A DNA stretch of 64,000 nt from Mesostigma viride (lineage: Eukaryota > Streptophyta > Mesostigmatophyceae > Mesostigmatales > Mesostigmataceae): NCBI GenBank assembly GCA_009746045.1, contig RPFO01000165.1, positions 248,001-312,000 on the forward strand, written 5' to 3'. Position 1 is the stretch's first letter; every line of letters begins with the position of its first letter. Below, one piece after another: positions 44,004-55,100 of this stretch. The notes beneath the pieces are model-generated. The model did not search any database, was not told the DNA's origin, and saw only the letters and a program-made list of their open reading frames with translations. The position numbers and the translations under genes were made by a program.

Positions 44004-47000
44004 CTAGGCGTCCCCCCTATGGGGCAGGGTTGCCTGCTTGCCATAGGGGTTCATCAAGTGGTACAACAGCTGGTATTGGTCAGCTGCCTGCTGAGGCACT
44101 TTAGTGAGTGCATCAGCAGCGTTGTGTTTGTCCTCCACGTGACGGGTGGACTCCCAGTAGGTGGACTCCTGTTTCAGGACCACCCAGTCAAGATCAGTGT
44201 GGACAGCATAAGGGTTAGCAAGGAAACTGAGGACTGACTGACTGTCAGTGAGCAAGTGTGCCACCACCCCAGCATTGCTGCCTGCTTGCATCTGCAACCA
44301 AACCAGCACATGATTCAAGTACCTGGCATGAAGCACTGCTGACACCACTGCCCTGCACTCAGCAGCATTGCTGCTGACAGCCTTGCGTCTATGCAACCGG
44401 CTGTACCACGAAATGAGAGACAAGGGTGCATCATCATTCTGCACAAAATACAAGCCTGACTCCCTTGCCTGCAACTTGGTAATCTGCCTGGACTCCATGG
44501 AACTATCCATCATAGCTTGGATGTGAATGGTTTTGTGGAGATCCAAGGAGTGTAAGATAAGGGGAGGGCCTTCCTGGAGAGTTTTGGTGATGGCTTTGTG
44601 ACCTACTTGCATCAAGACATCATCATCAACTCTGCTAACCACAGCCATGTGAGGTGCACATGTTGAGCACAACCACCCCAGCTTGCCTCTAATGGTGGGA
44701 CAGTCTCCAGGTTTGATTTTGGATTGCAAAACCTCCAAGCAGCTGTGCATGTAGTCGTTGGGAGAGTAGAGTGCACACACCCACTGGTTTTGATGCTGCT
44801 GGAGTTGTAACATTGTGCCACAAAATTTTATGGCAGTGGTGCCCAGCTCTACTTGCTTGCCAATCTCAAAATGCTGTGACACTTGTTGAATAAAATCCTC
44901 CACAGCACGCCTTGGCCCAGCAATCAGCTGATCATCCCCATGCCACACAAAGGTGAGAATGCCATGAGGGTGTGGGACCACAAAGAAGCAAGGGTCTATG
45001 TCATCATATGTAGCCCCTAGCTTTTCAAACACAGCCTGAGCTGACATCCTGAAAATGCGAGGAGCTGATTGCAGCCCTTCAACCCCTATGTTAGCTTTCA
45101 GGTACTGCTGAGGAATGTGTTTTGCCCAAACTCTGGGAGTGGAGACTACATACACCTGACCATGCCACACTTGTTGTGCTATCTCAGGTGAGCCTTTCAA
45201 GAAAGCCCTTTTAATGTCTGTAGCCTTACATACATAGTCATCCCCATCATTGAGATGACCCACAAAGACAGACAGCAAGATTTTTAAGGAGGTTTGCTGA
45301 ATGCCTGGCGTGTACAACTCTGCCTCTGTCAGATCAGTGGTGCCCTTGAACTCTGTCACACAAGGTCTAGCATGAAAAATGACTGACCCATCTGCTGCTG
45401 GCTTATGTTTACACACAAACTTCAGGCGCAAATGCTTGCACCCTGCAGGCTTTTTGTCAATAGGTGTGACAGGAGGAGTATGAGAAGGGCTAAGAGGATC
45501 TGGCACTACCCATTCTTCCCTGGCCTTGTTAAAGGCCTCCACCCATTTTAGGAATCCTATGTGTGTGCGACAGTCTTGCTCTATCTGTTCATAAGAAAGA
45601 GGAGACATTTTAGCCACATCATGCGCCGCCCACGTACTTTGCAATGAGGCCCGTCCCACCAGCGCTGTTGGGATGCACGGTCGATGCCTATCACGCACAG
45701 CCCCCCCAGCTGCCGTGACGACCCCCATCCGGACCTCCACCACCGCATCGCGCAACCCAGCCTCGACCCGGTTGACCGTCGAGACACGCACTGCCCCAGT
45801 GTCCGAGCTGTAGCAGCTCACCGGGATGCTTGCTTGGCGCATGGCGTCACCGTCTCTGTCAACGATGTACACCGCGCGGCCCTCCCACATGCGTACCTCG
45901 AGCCGCATGGGAAACATGACCTCCATGCCGACCAGCACGTCATACGATGACTGCTCGGTCACAAGGGCATTCACAGGGATGCAGGCCATGTCGGATGGCC
46001 TGAGCGGGTTGAGGATGACCATTACCTGGACCGCAGTCATGGCAAAGGGTTTAGCGGCAGGGCCCTGCCAGCCCGCCACGGACACATGACTGTCCCGCAG
46101 CCCGCCATTCTCCCTGGTTAGGTTGAGCAACTGGGCCAGCCGAGCACTGATGACGAGTGGCTGGGCCCCGCTGTCCAGTTTCACGACCAATTCATGGTCA
46201 GTACTGTAGACCACGTTGCTCAGGGGCTCCCCATGCCCCTGCGCCTGAAACGCCATTGCTGGCTCACCATCCGGATATGAGGTGACAGTGGGTGCCCTAG
46301 GCACGACGCACGCCCGCTGCGCGTTGTCCAAGACACCATGAGCGACATGACCCACGACTACCGAAGCCGATGCAGGGCGATGCTCAACAAATGTGGCTGT
46401 CTCAGCGTTGTGCAACCTACGGGCGTCCATTGTGTCAGCGTACCGCTGTACCTCTGACGCATGCGACCCGAGCACCTCCACGGCCCGCTGACCGAACCAC
46501 TCGACCACTTGCCGGGGAGTGTATGCCGGCGTGTCCACGACCGATGGCATAGGGTATAATGGCAACAACCTGCGCCGCTGCTCTGCCCCAGCAGGATTGT
46601 CGTGTTCCAGGGTGGAGCCGGTCCGAGCGGGAGCCATGCGAAAGGACTGAGGCAACTGCCCCACAGTCTCACTTGGCTGCCCCACCTGAAACGACGGTGG
46701 TGCACGTGCTTGCTTCCTGCGCGCGCCAACTGCGTGGATGTCCAACGCCATCACGTCGGCTGGCCGCCAGAAATCTTCGTCCCTGTATTGAACCTGCAAT
46801 CCCCCATCCTCCCTTTCACGCCCCCCTGCCTCGCCCGTCGGCTGAATGATGACCACCCCCGCGTCCACCTTCTTGTCCTCCACGTCCGCAAAGTGCACCC
46901 CCGGCGCTGGGCACTGCCCCGCCAGATGGGTTCGGACCGTTGCTGGGTGTGACTTCTTACACGCCTTGGGACAATCACGTTTGATGTGCCCATCCTGACC

Positions 47001-48733
47001 GCACAGGAAGCAGCCCGATTTGCGCGCATCCGTCCTACCCGTCTGTGAGGACGTGCCCCCCCCAGCTCGCGTCGGGGCGGCAGCGTCCTTGTTGCCGCCA
47101 GCGGCGTTACCGGCCTGGGTTGCATCATGCGATGAGGCGTTGCGAGACCCCCCTTGGTTCCTGCTAGCACTGTGGCCACCTTGCGGGCGCGCTTGTCTTG
47201 TGGCAGACGACTCACCCGACTTGGCCTTGGTCAGCGCGTCGACCTTGGCCTGCAGCTCGGCCACCACCGTGCTTACCGAGATCCAGCCTTGCGCGTGTCG
47301 TCGCATCATGGCCCTGACCTCAATGCACAGTGACCGCAATCGCCACGGCTGGCCGTTGGGCGGCGTGGGCAGCTCCATCTCCTTGGAGCCTAGCGCTTGC
47401 AGCCATTTCTGACACGCCAGCTTTTCGGACCAGTCCTCCACTTCGCCGGCGAACTCCATGAGGCGCTCGTAAGATTGCTCCGGGGTTTCACCCTCGGCTA
47501 TCTTGAAACTGCGCCACTCACGCTCCGCCTTGATGGTCTCCACTGGGTATTCCTGGCGAAGGAGGTCCCACGGTTCCTCAGCAGGGTCGACACCATACAT
47601 GATGTTGTCATAGTCGGGCTGGCCACGCCCGTCGAAGCCGAACCACACGTCCGTGTGACGCGTGTACAGCGAGACCTCTCTCCACTGCTCCACCAGCCTA
47701 GCCACTCGCCTCAGCGTAAGGCCGTGAAAGAAAAAATGCATGTTGTTCATCACAAACTCATGCATTACAGCGCCTTGCGTAGTCATGTATTGCAGATCAA
47801 TCCATGACTTGTACGCGTTGTAGGCCTGCGCCAGCGTGGCCAGATTGCCGGTTGTGGAGAACTTCTCGCGCATGTCCACCCGTGGTAGGGTGGGCATCTT
47901 CGCGCCTTCAGGATTGAGGCGCACCCTTTGCGGGTACTGCACCCCATTGGCATCCTCCGGCGGTCGCTGAGCTGCGCGTCCCTGCGCCAGCGTGCTTGGG
48001 CGTGCTGCCTCCCGTACTCGGAAAGCCAGCGGCGTGGTTATGTCCTCCATGGGCGGAATGCGCCCGATTGGCACACTTGACCACCGTGCAGTCGACCCGC
48101 CGGTCAGCGCCCCACCGCCTCGCCCAAACGGAATTGAGACCCCGCCTGGCAGCATGCGTCCTGGTGCACCCCTGCGTGGGTCCATCGCGCGCGCCAGCCC
48201 TGCCCCGTTCTCCTCGTGCAATCCGTCTCGCGCTTGATCGAAAGGCAGGCGCCTGGGCGCCAGCGTATACTCGCCCCGTGGCTGACCATCCGCCTCACCA
48301 AGCAAGTCGTGTTGTGTTTGGGCGACCCAGCCAAAACCCCCGGTTCCATCGGAGCCCTTCCCGCCGCATTACCTGAGGTTGGCGGCTGGTCCCGCTCCCT
48401 CGGCTCCGCGGCAACACCACTGGGGCCCGGCATCGATGCCTGCCCGTCCCATGGTGTGGACTGCAGATGACGACCCTCTACGGCCACCAATCTGTCGGTC
48501 ACTTCCCGCATCTGCAGCGCCAGTTGCTGCTGCAACTGTTGCGACTGTTGCTGCATCTGCGCTTGCATCTGCGCGAACAGCGCCACCATACTCAGCGGCG
48601 CTTCTTGGTGTCGACTCTCACCCACTGCGGGTACGGCGGAAGGAATCCCGCCATTCGACCCCGGAGCGGACGTGTCGGCATCTGCTCTATTTGCATCCGC
48701 CATGGCTCGAGTCTGCGCTCGCGTCAGTGGCAT
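44004..48733 (-). CDS. Copia-like polyprotein C1: Gag, protease, RT, RNase H, no integrase
   Basis: One frame of 1433 residues (48305-44004) is open without interruption. Upstream, the frame from the ATG at 48733 (or 48703) supplies a Gln-rich coiled N-terminus (MQAQMQQQSQQL) and joins it if one base is changed in the GGGGGTTTT run at about 48333-48341. Domains by residue of the long frame: Gag about 130-400; CCHC knuckle CFLCGQDGHIKRDC about 431-445; retropepsin with canonical LDSGAQ near 710 and YDVLVGMEVM; about 130 residues of linker; RT with TDIKRAFLKG and WHGDD near 1120; RNase H with AECRAV, TDSQSV and ADALTK at the end. No HH-CC motif or DDE core occurs anywhere in it. RT and RNase H clearly belong with the A and B families. 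Confidence 0.88.
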
Positions 48734-50190
48734 GCACCAGCTGACCGATGGGCAAAACAAGAACCAACAAGCCTAGGTTTCGCTGATAAGAAGCAACAAC
48801 CAAAGGCTTTATAACAGGCGTCAAGGATAACGACTCGACTAGCCTGCCAGAAAAAGACAAGAGCCAGCAAATTCTGGCTAGTTCTATTTTCTTAAAATCT
48901 GTCTCAAGACACTTCCTTTACAAACTGTCAGCCAGGCCGTTCCCTGTACTGCTGATGGTTGATAAACACTAAAGCCAACGTCTTGGCTTCGAACAGAAGG
49001 AAGCAGACTACCGGGTAGTCCCTTCGAGTAACGAAAGGAGGGCTCTCAGCCGAGGACAAGGAACTGTCCCTCGTGCCTGATGACCACCTTATTGCCTCCC
49101 CTGCTACAGAATAATGCTTTCACAACACACACTTTGCACAGTCTGATGATGAAGCCGCACATGCGGAATTTATCGAGAAAGTATAAATTACAATTACAAC
49201 ACGTTGATAGTCTCAATATCGATGCACTCCATGCTCACGAGCCCGCAGTTAGGCAGCGCTCCATGACATGCTACCGGCCTTGCTCCCAAGGAAAGGGAGA
49301 AACACGAAGGCCACTAACGAGAGACTCGAAGAGACTACACGCTGCGTGAGAGTCCTCTTCGACTATGAACCAAACCATTCGTCATGCCACACGCATGACA
49401 CACGCCACACTTGTCAGTCCAGCCAGGAATGCCAAAACTATCTTGCTGCCTGAACCATGCAAACAGAAACCGCATTCCAGTTGCCGTCCTGGCTTACTAC
49501 CACACATGCCAACAAAAACAGGAAGGCATCCCGACAAATCTAAATTGCTACCCTGTTGCCGATCTCATCTCCTAGAGGCTCCGGCATTTCTGTCCCTGGG
49601 AATGTCCGGCATTTAGTCACGACCACCAAGGTCGAAGCATAATATCCTTCAAACAATCTGCACGCTCACACCTTGCGTGTGAGTGGCCCAGCAAACATTG
49701 CTTCTAATCTTTCCTTTCTAGAAGAAATCCCTTTGTAGGGCTGCCAGCGATTTCGCATTCATTCCAGCGATCTGGCTCCGCACCGCAAATTGTCCTTTTC
49801 CATTTTCCGTCCAGTCCTCATAACGTTGACCCGCTATTCTACACCACAAAGACACCTGGCCTGTCAATAGCCTCGGCGCTGTTGAAGTCCAGCAGTCCAG
49901 CTCCAGCTCCAGCTCCAGCTCCAGCTCCAGCTGTCCACTAACTCGCGTATGATCCTCTCGACGCTGCGCACTTGTGCTGCCGTCCGCTCAAGTACGTCAG
50001 TGCTGCGCGCCCAGCCGTGCCTGGCCCGGCGCGCGCGCACGTGCACTTTCCTCCGCTCTTATGCTGCAAGTGCTAGTGTCCCCCCCCCGGTCACTAGCCT
50101 TTGTCGAAAATGCGCAGAAAACAAATTCCTTGCGCACGTCACCGGTCTTGTGCATAGTGGGCGCCCGGATGACATAGCTCGCGTCCGTGA
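48734..50190. other. Noncoding stretch upstream of C1, with a CTCCAG microsatellite
   Basis: A hexanucleotide CTCCAG/AGCTCC array occupies about 49893-49931. The rest shows no gene and no repeat matching the 3' side of C1, so I cannot identify a C1 LTR. AACT followed by CGCGTATG at about 49937 resembles the LTR-end/CGTATT arrangement of the A family but in the plus direction. Confidence 0.35.
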
Positions 50191-50199
50191 CACTCATGC

Positions 50200-50716
50200 C
50201 AGGCTGTGGCTCTGCTGGGGAATTGAACCCCACCCCAACCTCCAGGTTTATAGGTAACCTGGAACTTTACACAAGACAAACATTACAACCATGAGAACAA
50301 CATGAAAATGACATGATTATGTTTTATTCAATCATTATATAACCCAGAATGTGGCTCCCTGGCAACCATGTGCCACATGGTCACACAACCAGGAACTTTA
50401 TTAGCAACAGGTTGGAAACAAGCACTAGAAAACATATGTACAGCAACCTGTAAGAACCAGCATTCGGGTTGCCCTCGCATGGCCTAACTGTTAGAGGCCA
50501 AAGGCGTCGACTTAAGTCCTGGCGACTCTTCTGAACCCCATGGGGAGGGCCAGGCAGGATTCTCAGCTGGTAGGAGTGCATTCCACACCAACTCCTGTCC
50601 AGGAGGGTGTACCTAACCCTGAAGGACCGGCTGTCAACCAGTAAGCACCAGTCACCACTTGGTACTTTGGTCAAGCAGCCCACTGGGGACACCCAAGCTG
50701 AAGCAAGGCCTGGTCT
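50200..50716 (-). other. Proximal 3' UTR of A2
   Basis: Noncoding. It contains at about 50225-50245 a minus-strand T-arm-like GGGGTTCAATTCCCC with perfect stem, in the same relative place as the T-arm-like piece of A1 (about 2275). The foreign DNA starts left of this. Confidence 0.5.
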
Positions 50717-53700
50717 CTATGGCCGCCCATGTAAGGGGTCCATGAGCCCACGGAGCAGAGGGTACTGCCGCTCCGCCTTCTCCTCCAGCTTGGTGAGGGC
50801 ATCTGCAGGGTTGTCCACACCAGGCACATGTTCAATGTGAGCTAGGTAGGACATCTCCTTGAGCAGCAAGTAGTCAAGGTCCCTGCTCCTGGCCAGCTGC
50901 CTGCATGTGCACAAATTGCACCATGCCCATGCTATCAGTCCTCACCAGTGTGTGCAGCTGCAACCTACAGGAAGCCACTTGACATAGCTGGTAGAAGAGC
51001 TCCCTCAAGTAAAGAGCAGTATGCAGCCCTTCACAGATTGCCCTGCACTCAGCAATATCACTGCTGGGTGTAACCCTGTTCTGCAACCGACTGTACCAGG
51101 TAACAAGTGAGGTGTGATCTTGCTCCAGGGTAACTAATGCTGCTGCCCTGCCCCTGACCTCTGTGACCTTCCTATTATCCATAGAACTGTCCACATAGAG
51201 AACCATGTCAAGGGGCTTGTACAAATCCACAGGACCCAGTATAAGAGGGGGAGACAGCATGACAGCCTGCACCACACTCTCAGCACCCACCTCAACTAGC
51301 TGGGAATCAGTAAGTCGACTCAAAACCAGCAAGTCAGGGGCACATATACTTGCAAGCCATGCCAGCATGCCCCTGATGGTAGCACACCTAGCCTGCGTGA
51401 TGGGCTCCTGCAATGCATCTACAATCTGCTGTGGATAGTCCTTACCACCCTCCATCTTGATGAACCACGAGCCCTTGGCCTGGAACAACGTAGCCTGCAT
51501 GCCACAGAAGACCATAGGCTCATTCTCCACCATGTGCTGTACCTTACCGAGCTCAAACCGCTTCTGGATCTTGGCCAAAACAGCCTCAACCCAGTCTGGT
51601 GGACCTATGAGATGCAGGTCATCACCATGCAGTGAGGCAAAGACAGGGAGGCCATTGTGGGACCCTTGGAACAAACAGGGATCCACTGGAGACACAGAAA
51701 ACCCACAGGTATTCTTCAGGAATTTTTTCTAGGCTCTTTCTCCAGATGATGGGACTGGACCTGAGACCTTCCAACCCTTTTAGAATTCTCAGGTACCTGG
51801 CCTTTATCTCTGCTCTCCATACAGCAGGTACAGTCACAAAGAAAGGAGGGATATCTCTCCAAGTCTGCCTAGCCTGATCCTGGTCACCCTTAAGAAAAGC
51901 CCTCTTGAAATCAATCAGTACAGAGATATAGGGTACACCCAGAAAAGACAGAAATATACACAGCAGAATCCTCCACGTGTCATGCAGCATCCCTGGAGTA
52001 TAGAGCTCCTCATCTAACAACTGGCCAGTGCCATGATACTCGGTTACAACTGGTCTGACATGTGGCACCTGGACACCATCCACCTCCTTGAGCTTGAGGA
52101 CAAACATCAATCTGAGCAGCTGGTGAACTTCTGGCAGCTCATCCACAGGTTCTGCACAGTTGGAAACTATCCACTCATGCCCAGAAGCAACAAAGCCAAG
52201 AGTCCATGCCTTAGCCATCTTGGGGCTTTGCATCATCTCGACTAGCTGGCGCCAGGGAATAGGACTGTGAGCAGCTATCTGGTACCTGTTTACCCCTAAC
52301 TGCCGTGGATCAAAGGTGGTTGGGATGATCAACAGGTCCTCAGCCATGGGCTCCTGTCCTTGGGGACCCTCAGCATGCTGACTCTTAACAGCCTTTACCG
52401 CCACTGCAAGACCCTGGGAATAGTGATATCTTTCAAGGGGGAGGCTGCCTCTGCCTTCTAGTGCCAACTCCTCAGAGGTCAAGGTAACCCCTGGCATGCA
52501 CAAGAAGTTCTGACCCAGTATGGCAGGCCCCTGATAGCCCTCTACCACACAAAACGTGGTGGGCACCCCTAAGATAGGCACACTCACTTCCCCTAATAAT
52601 GATCTTCATGGACACCTTTCCTGAGAAATCAGACACAGCAAGGCAACTGGGATGGGACATCTGCAAGCCTACAGCATCCTCTTCCCTGATGACAGACACC
52701 TGTGAGCTGGTATCTACCTCTATTGTAGCTGCCCAACACGACCCCCACCCCGTGAGCTTGGATACCTTGGGATCATGTTTGCTGCGCATGAGTGCTCGGA
52801 TGACGTCCGCCATGAGAGGCCCCCGGGCCTTAGGTGGCTGCCCCGTCCCCTCTGGCCTTGTGACAGTTGCTTCAGCAGCCTCTTCCTGCTCGTCATCCTC
52901 CAGCAGGGACAGACCATCATCCACCACCAGAGGATTGTTAGCTGCTGCTGCCTGGCTCTGGCCTGGCTCCTCAACCCAGCTGGGAGGGGGCCTGGCCCGT
53001 CTGCAGGCCAGATTGCATGTGGCCTTCTCTCCTTGACATGAGCCCAGGACAACCTGTACACGTGCCTTGGATCCTTTTCCAAAGCCACCAGGCAAGATCT
53101 GTTAGCTTCTTCCACACGAGTGACAACCCCATCCTGCCACTTCCCCCGCTTTTGCCTGGGATAGATGGTTCCTTCCACATCCTGACCTTCAGCCCCACCT
53201 GAGGCCTCAGCACATTCCAGTTCTTGTCCTTACGTCTCAGCTGGGCAAACAGCCTGTCTGCCTTCCTAAGACTGGCCTGCACCACGTTTTCAGGTAATAA
53301 GCTATACTGCAGGGCCAGGGGAGAGACAGCCACACCATCAAAGTAATAGTTAACCCTGTGGTTCAGCTGCTCTTCTATCCCCTTACACCAGGCTGCCCTT
53401 TCTAAGGCAGATGCCACAAGTGGCACTGTCTCTGCTGCTAGCACCACAGTCTGTCTTCACCTCACGAATGGATCTCTCTACAGCCCCTTGCTGCCCATGA
53501 CTCTCTCTGGGGACTACTACCAGCTTACAAGGCAGCTGGTCCTGATGCTTGAGCAAACAGTCAAACTGCAAGTCTGCCTGCACACTCTTGCACACCCCAA
53601 AGCCTGGGACCAGGGCCTTCATACCCAACAACAAGTGGTGCTCCTGCATACCAGGCAGAACGTCTATCAGCCTGTATCTACTGAACCTGTCCACCCCCAC

Positions 53701-54252
53701 CAATATGTACAAGCCCCTAATATGCTGGATATCCATCTGGATGTCGCCACGCTCCCTAGCAGGCTCCCTAGCATGGGACTGAGGTGGGTGAACAGCATTC
53801 TCCTGGCAACCACAGTTCTCAGCAGCAGCCTGGCAAGCCTCCCACAAAGGCTCCCTACCTAGCTTCCAAGCAAACATTGCAGCCTGCCCAGAATGCCCAA
53901 ACATGTGATGCAACCTATGGCCAGCCTCAGCATAGCTCAGCACTCTCTCAGTACTGACCTGGCGAGACGTCTGAACCGTGTGTGGGGACACATGATCCAC
54001 TCCTGAGGTTCCAGGGCTTCCCTGCAGGCCATCCTGACTCCCCAAGCCAGGCCCTGCACCCTGGACCGCTCCAGGCCCTTCCAGCAAGGTCCCTTGGCCC
54101 TCCAGGCCAGCACCTGCTGGAGACCCACCACCTGCATGAGGAATAGGGAATTCAGCTGCAGCATTGTTATTGCAATCCAGTGGAAGAACAACATCTTTAC
54201 ACCCTTGGTGCTGCACAAGGGGCACACCCCTATCCTTATGTACATCCAACAC
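50717..54252 (-). pseudogene. Pol of element A2: integrase, protease, RT, RNase H (heavily frameshifted)
   Basis: Seven successive frames give the same order as A1. Integrase (54252-53383): HHMFGH zinc motif, DIQMDIQHIRG, VQADLQF and HGQQGAVERS, with D and E only 31 residues apart. A linker and C-terminal part (53447-52720). Protease-like TIEVDTSSQVSVI (53095-52472) and ILGQNFL (52587 onward), again after the integrase. RT (52587-51622 and 51695-50874) with LIDFKRAFLKG and LHGDD. RNase H with YVDSSMD, DIAECRAI and, in 50914-50717, ADALTK. At least six frameshifts; inactive. Closest relative in the window is A1. Confidence 0.86.
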
Positions 54253-54300
54253 ACCTTCCCCAAGGGGTGATTGACTATTTACAGGGGATAGCGTAACTAG

Positions 54301-54736
54301 TCACTGCTGCCCAGACTGGCCTCCTGCCAAAGCGGGCTTGGCCTTCCTGTCAGGGCACTCACGACGCCAGTGACCCTCTTTGCCACACACACAGCATGCT
54401 CCACCCTTCTTCCCAGACCCAGCCCCACCCTTGCCAGGCTTCCCCTGGCCTCCCTGAGACTGCCCACCCTGCTTGCCCTGGTTGCCTTGAGCTTGGCCCT
54501 TGCCTTGCCCTTGGCCACCCTTACCCTGCTGACCACCAGCTTGCTGGCTCCCAACCCCTCCTTGGGAACCTGCACCCTTGCCACCCTGAGCCCCCTGCCT
54601 CTGGCGCCTGAAGCGCTTACGCTTGTTAGGCCTTGCCCCATCACGGGCTGGGTACCCGGGGACATCACCTTGGCCCTGCACAGCGGAGGTGGCATTGCTG
54701 CCATGGGACTGGATAGCTTTGCAGGCAGGATCTGGC
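54301..54736 (-). pseudogene. Gag C-terminal part of A2 with zinc knuckle
   Basis: A Gly/Gln/Lys-rich, highly basic stretch ends in one CCHC knuckle, CCVCGKEGHWRREC, and a stop at 54301. The frame is in phase with 61252-60892 when B3 and one copy of its target duplication are removed, showing that B3 split a formerly continuous Gag. Confidence 0.85.
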
Positions 54737-55081
54737 AGTTGAGTAACTCTAGAGCCCTAGGATCTGGCTCTAAGTTCCCCATGTCCGTCCGCACGCCTCC
54801 CGCTAGCGTCCGCTAAGCCGCCGGCTATAATCCGGCGGTCCGACGCGGGCGACCGGTCTAAGGGCGGCGCCTAGGGCCGGCGCCACCTAGGCCCCAGTCC
54901 GGGGCCTTATCCGGGTCAGTACGAACGGCTAGCTTGTCCCACGGTTACGGCTAACCGGATAGGGTTTGCTGGCTAAGACATAAACCAGTGGTGGGCCAGC
55001 TCCGACAGTAGTTCTCTGTGTTCACCTTATCCCAAGCTCAACGTGACCGACCGCCATAGCTGAGCCGGTCGGGCTTTAACT
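54737..55081 (+). repeat. 5' LTR of B3 (345 bp)
   Basis: AGTT at 54737-54740, AACT at 55078-55081. It is followed directly by TGTATTCATAAAAATCCCG and the Gag ATG, leaving only 19 bp of leader. It contains GC-rich inverted repeats, for example GGCGCCTAGGGCCGGCGCC near 54870. Confidence 0.95.
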
Positions 55082-55100
55082 TGTATTCATAAAAATCCCG

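Noticed and set aside
48734-50190. 5' LTR of element C1
   Set aside because: No stretch here matches the region downstream of the C1 stop codon (41186-44003).
36086-50198. CACTCATG at 36086-36093 and 50191-50198 as a target duplication of the whole foreign block
   Set aside because: The sequences inside the two repeats are not related LTR ends, and several elements lie between; a short chance match cannot be excluded.
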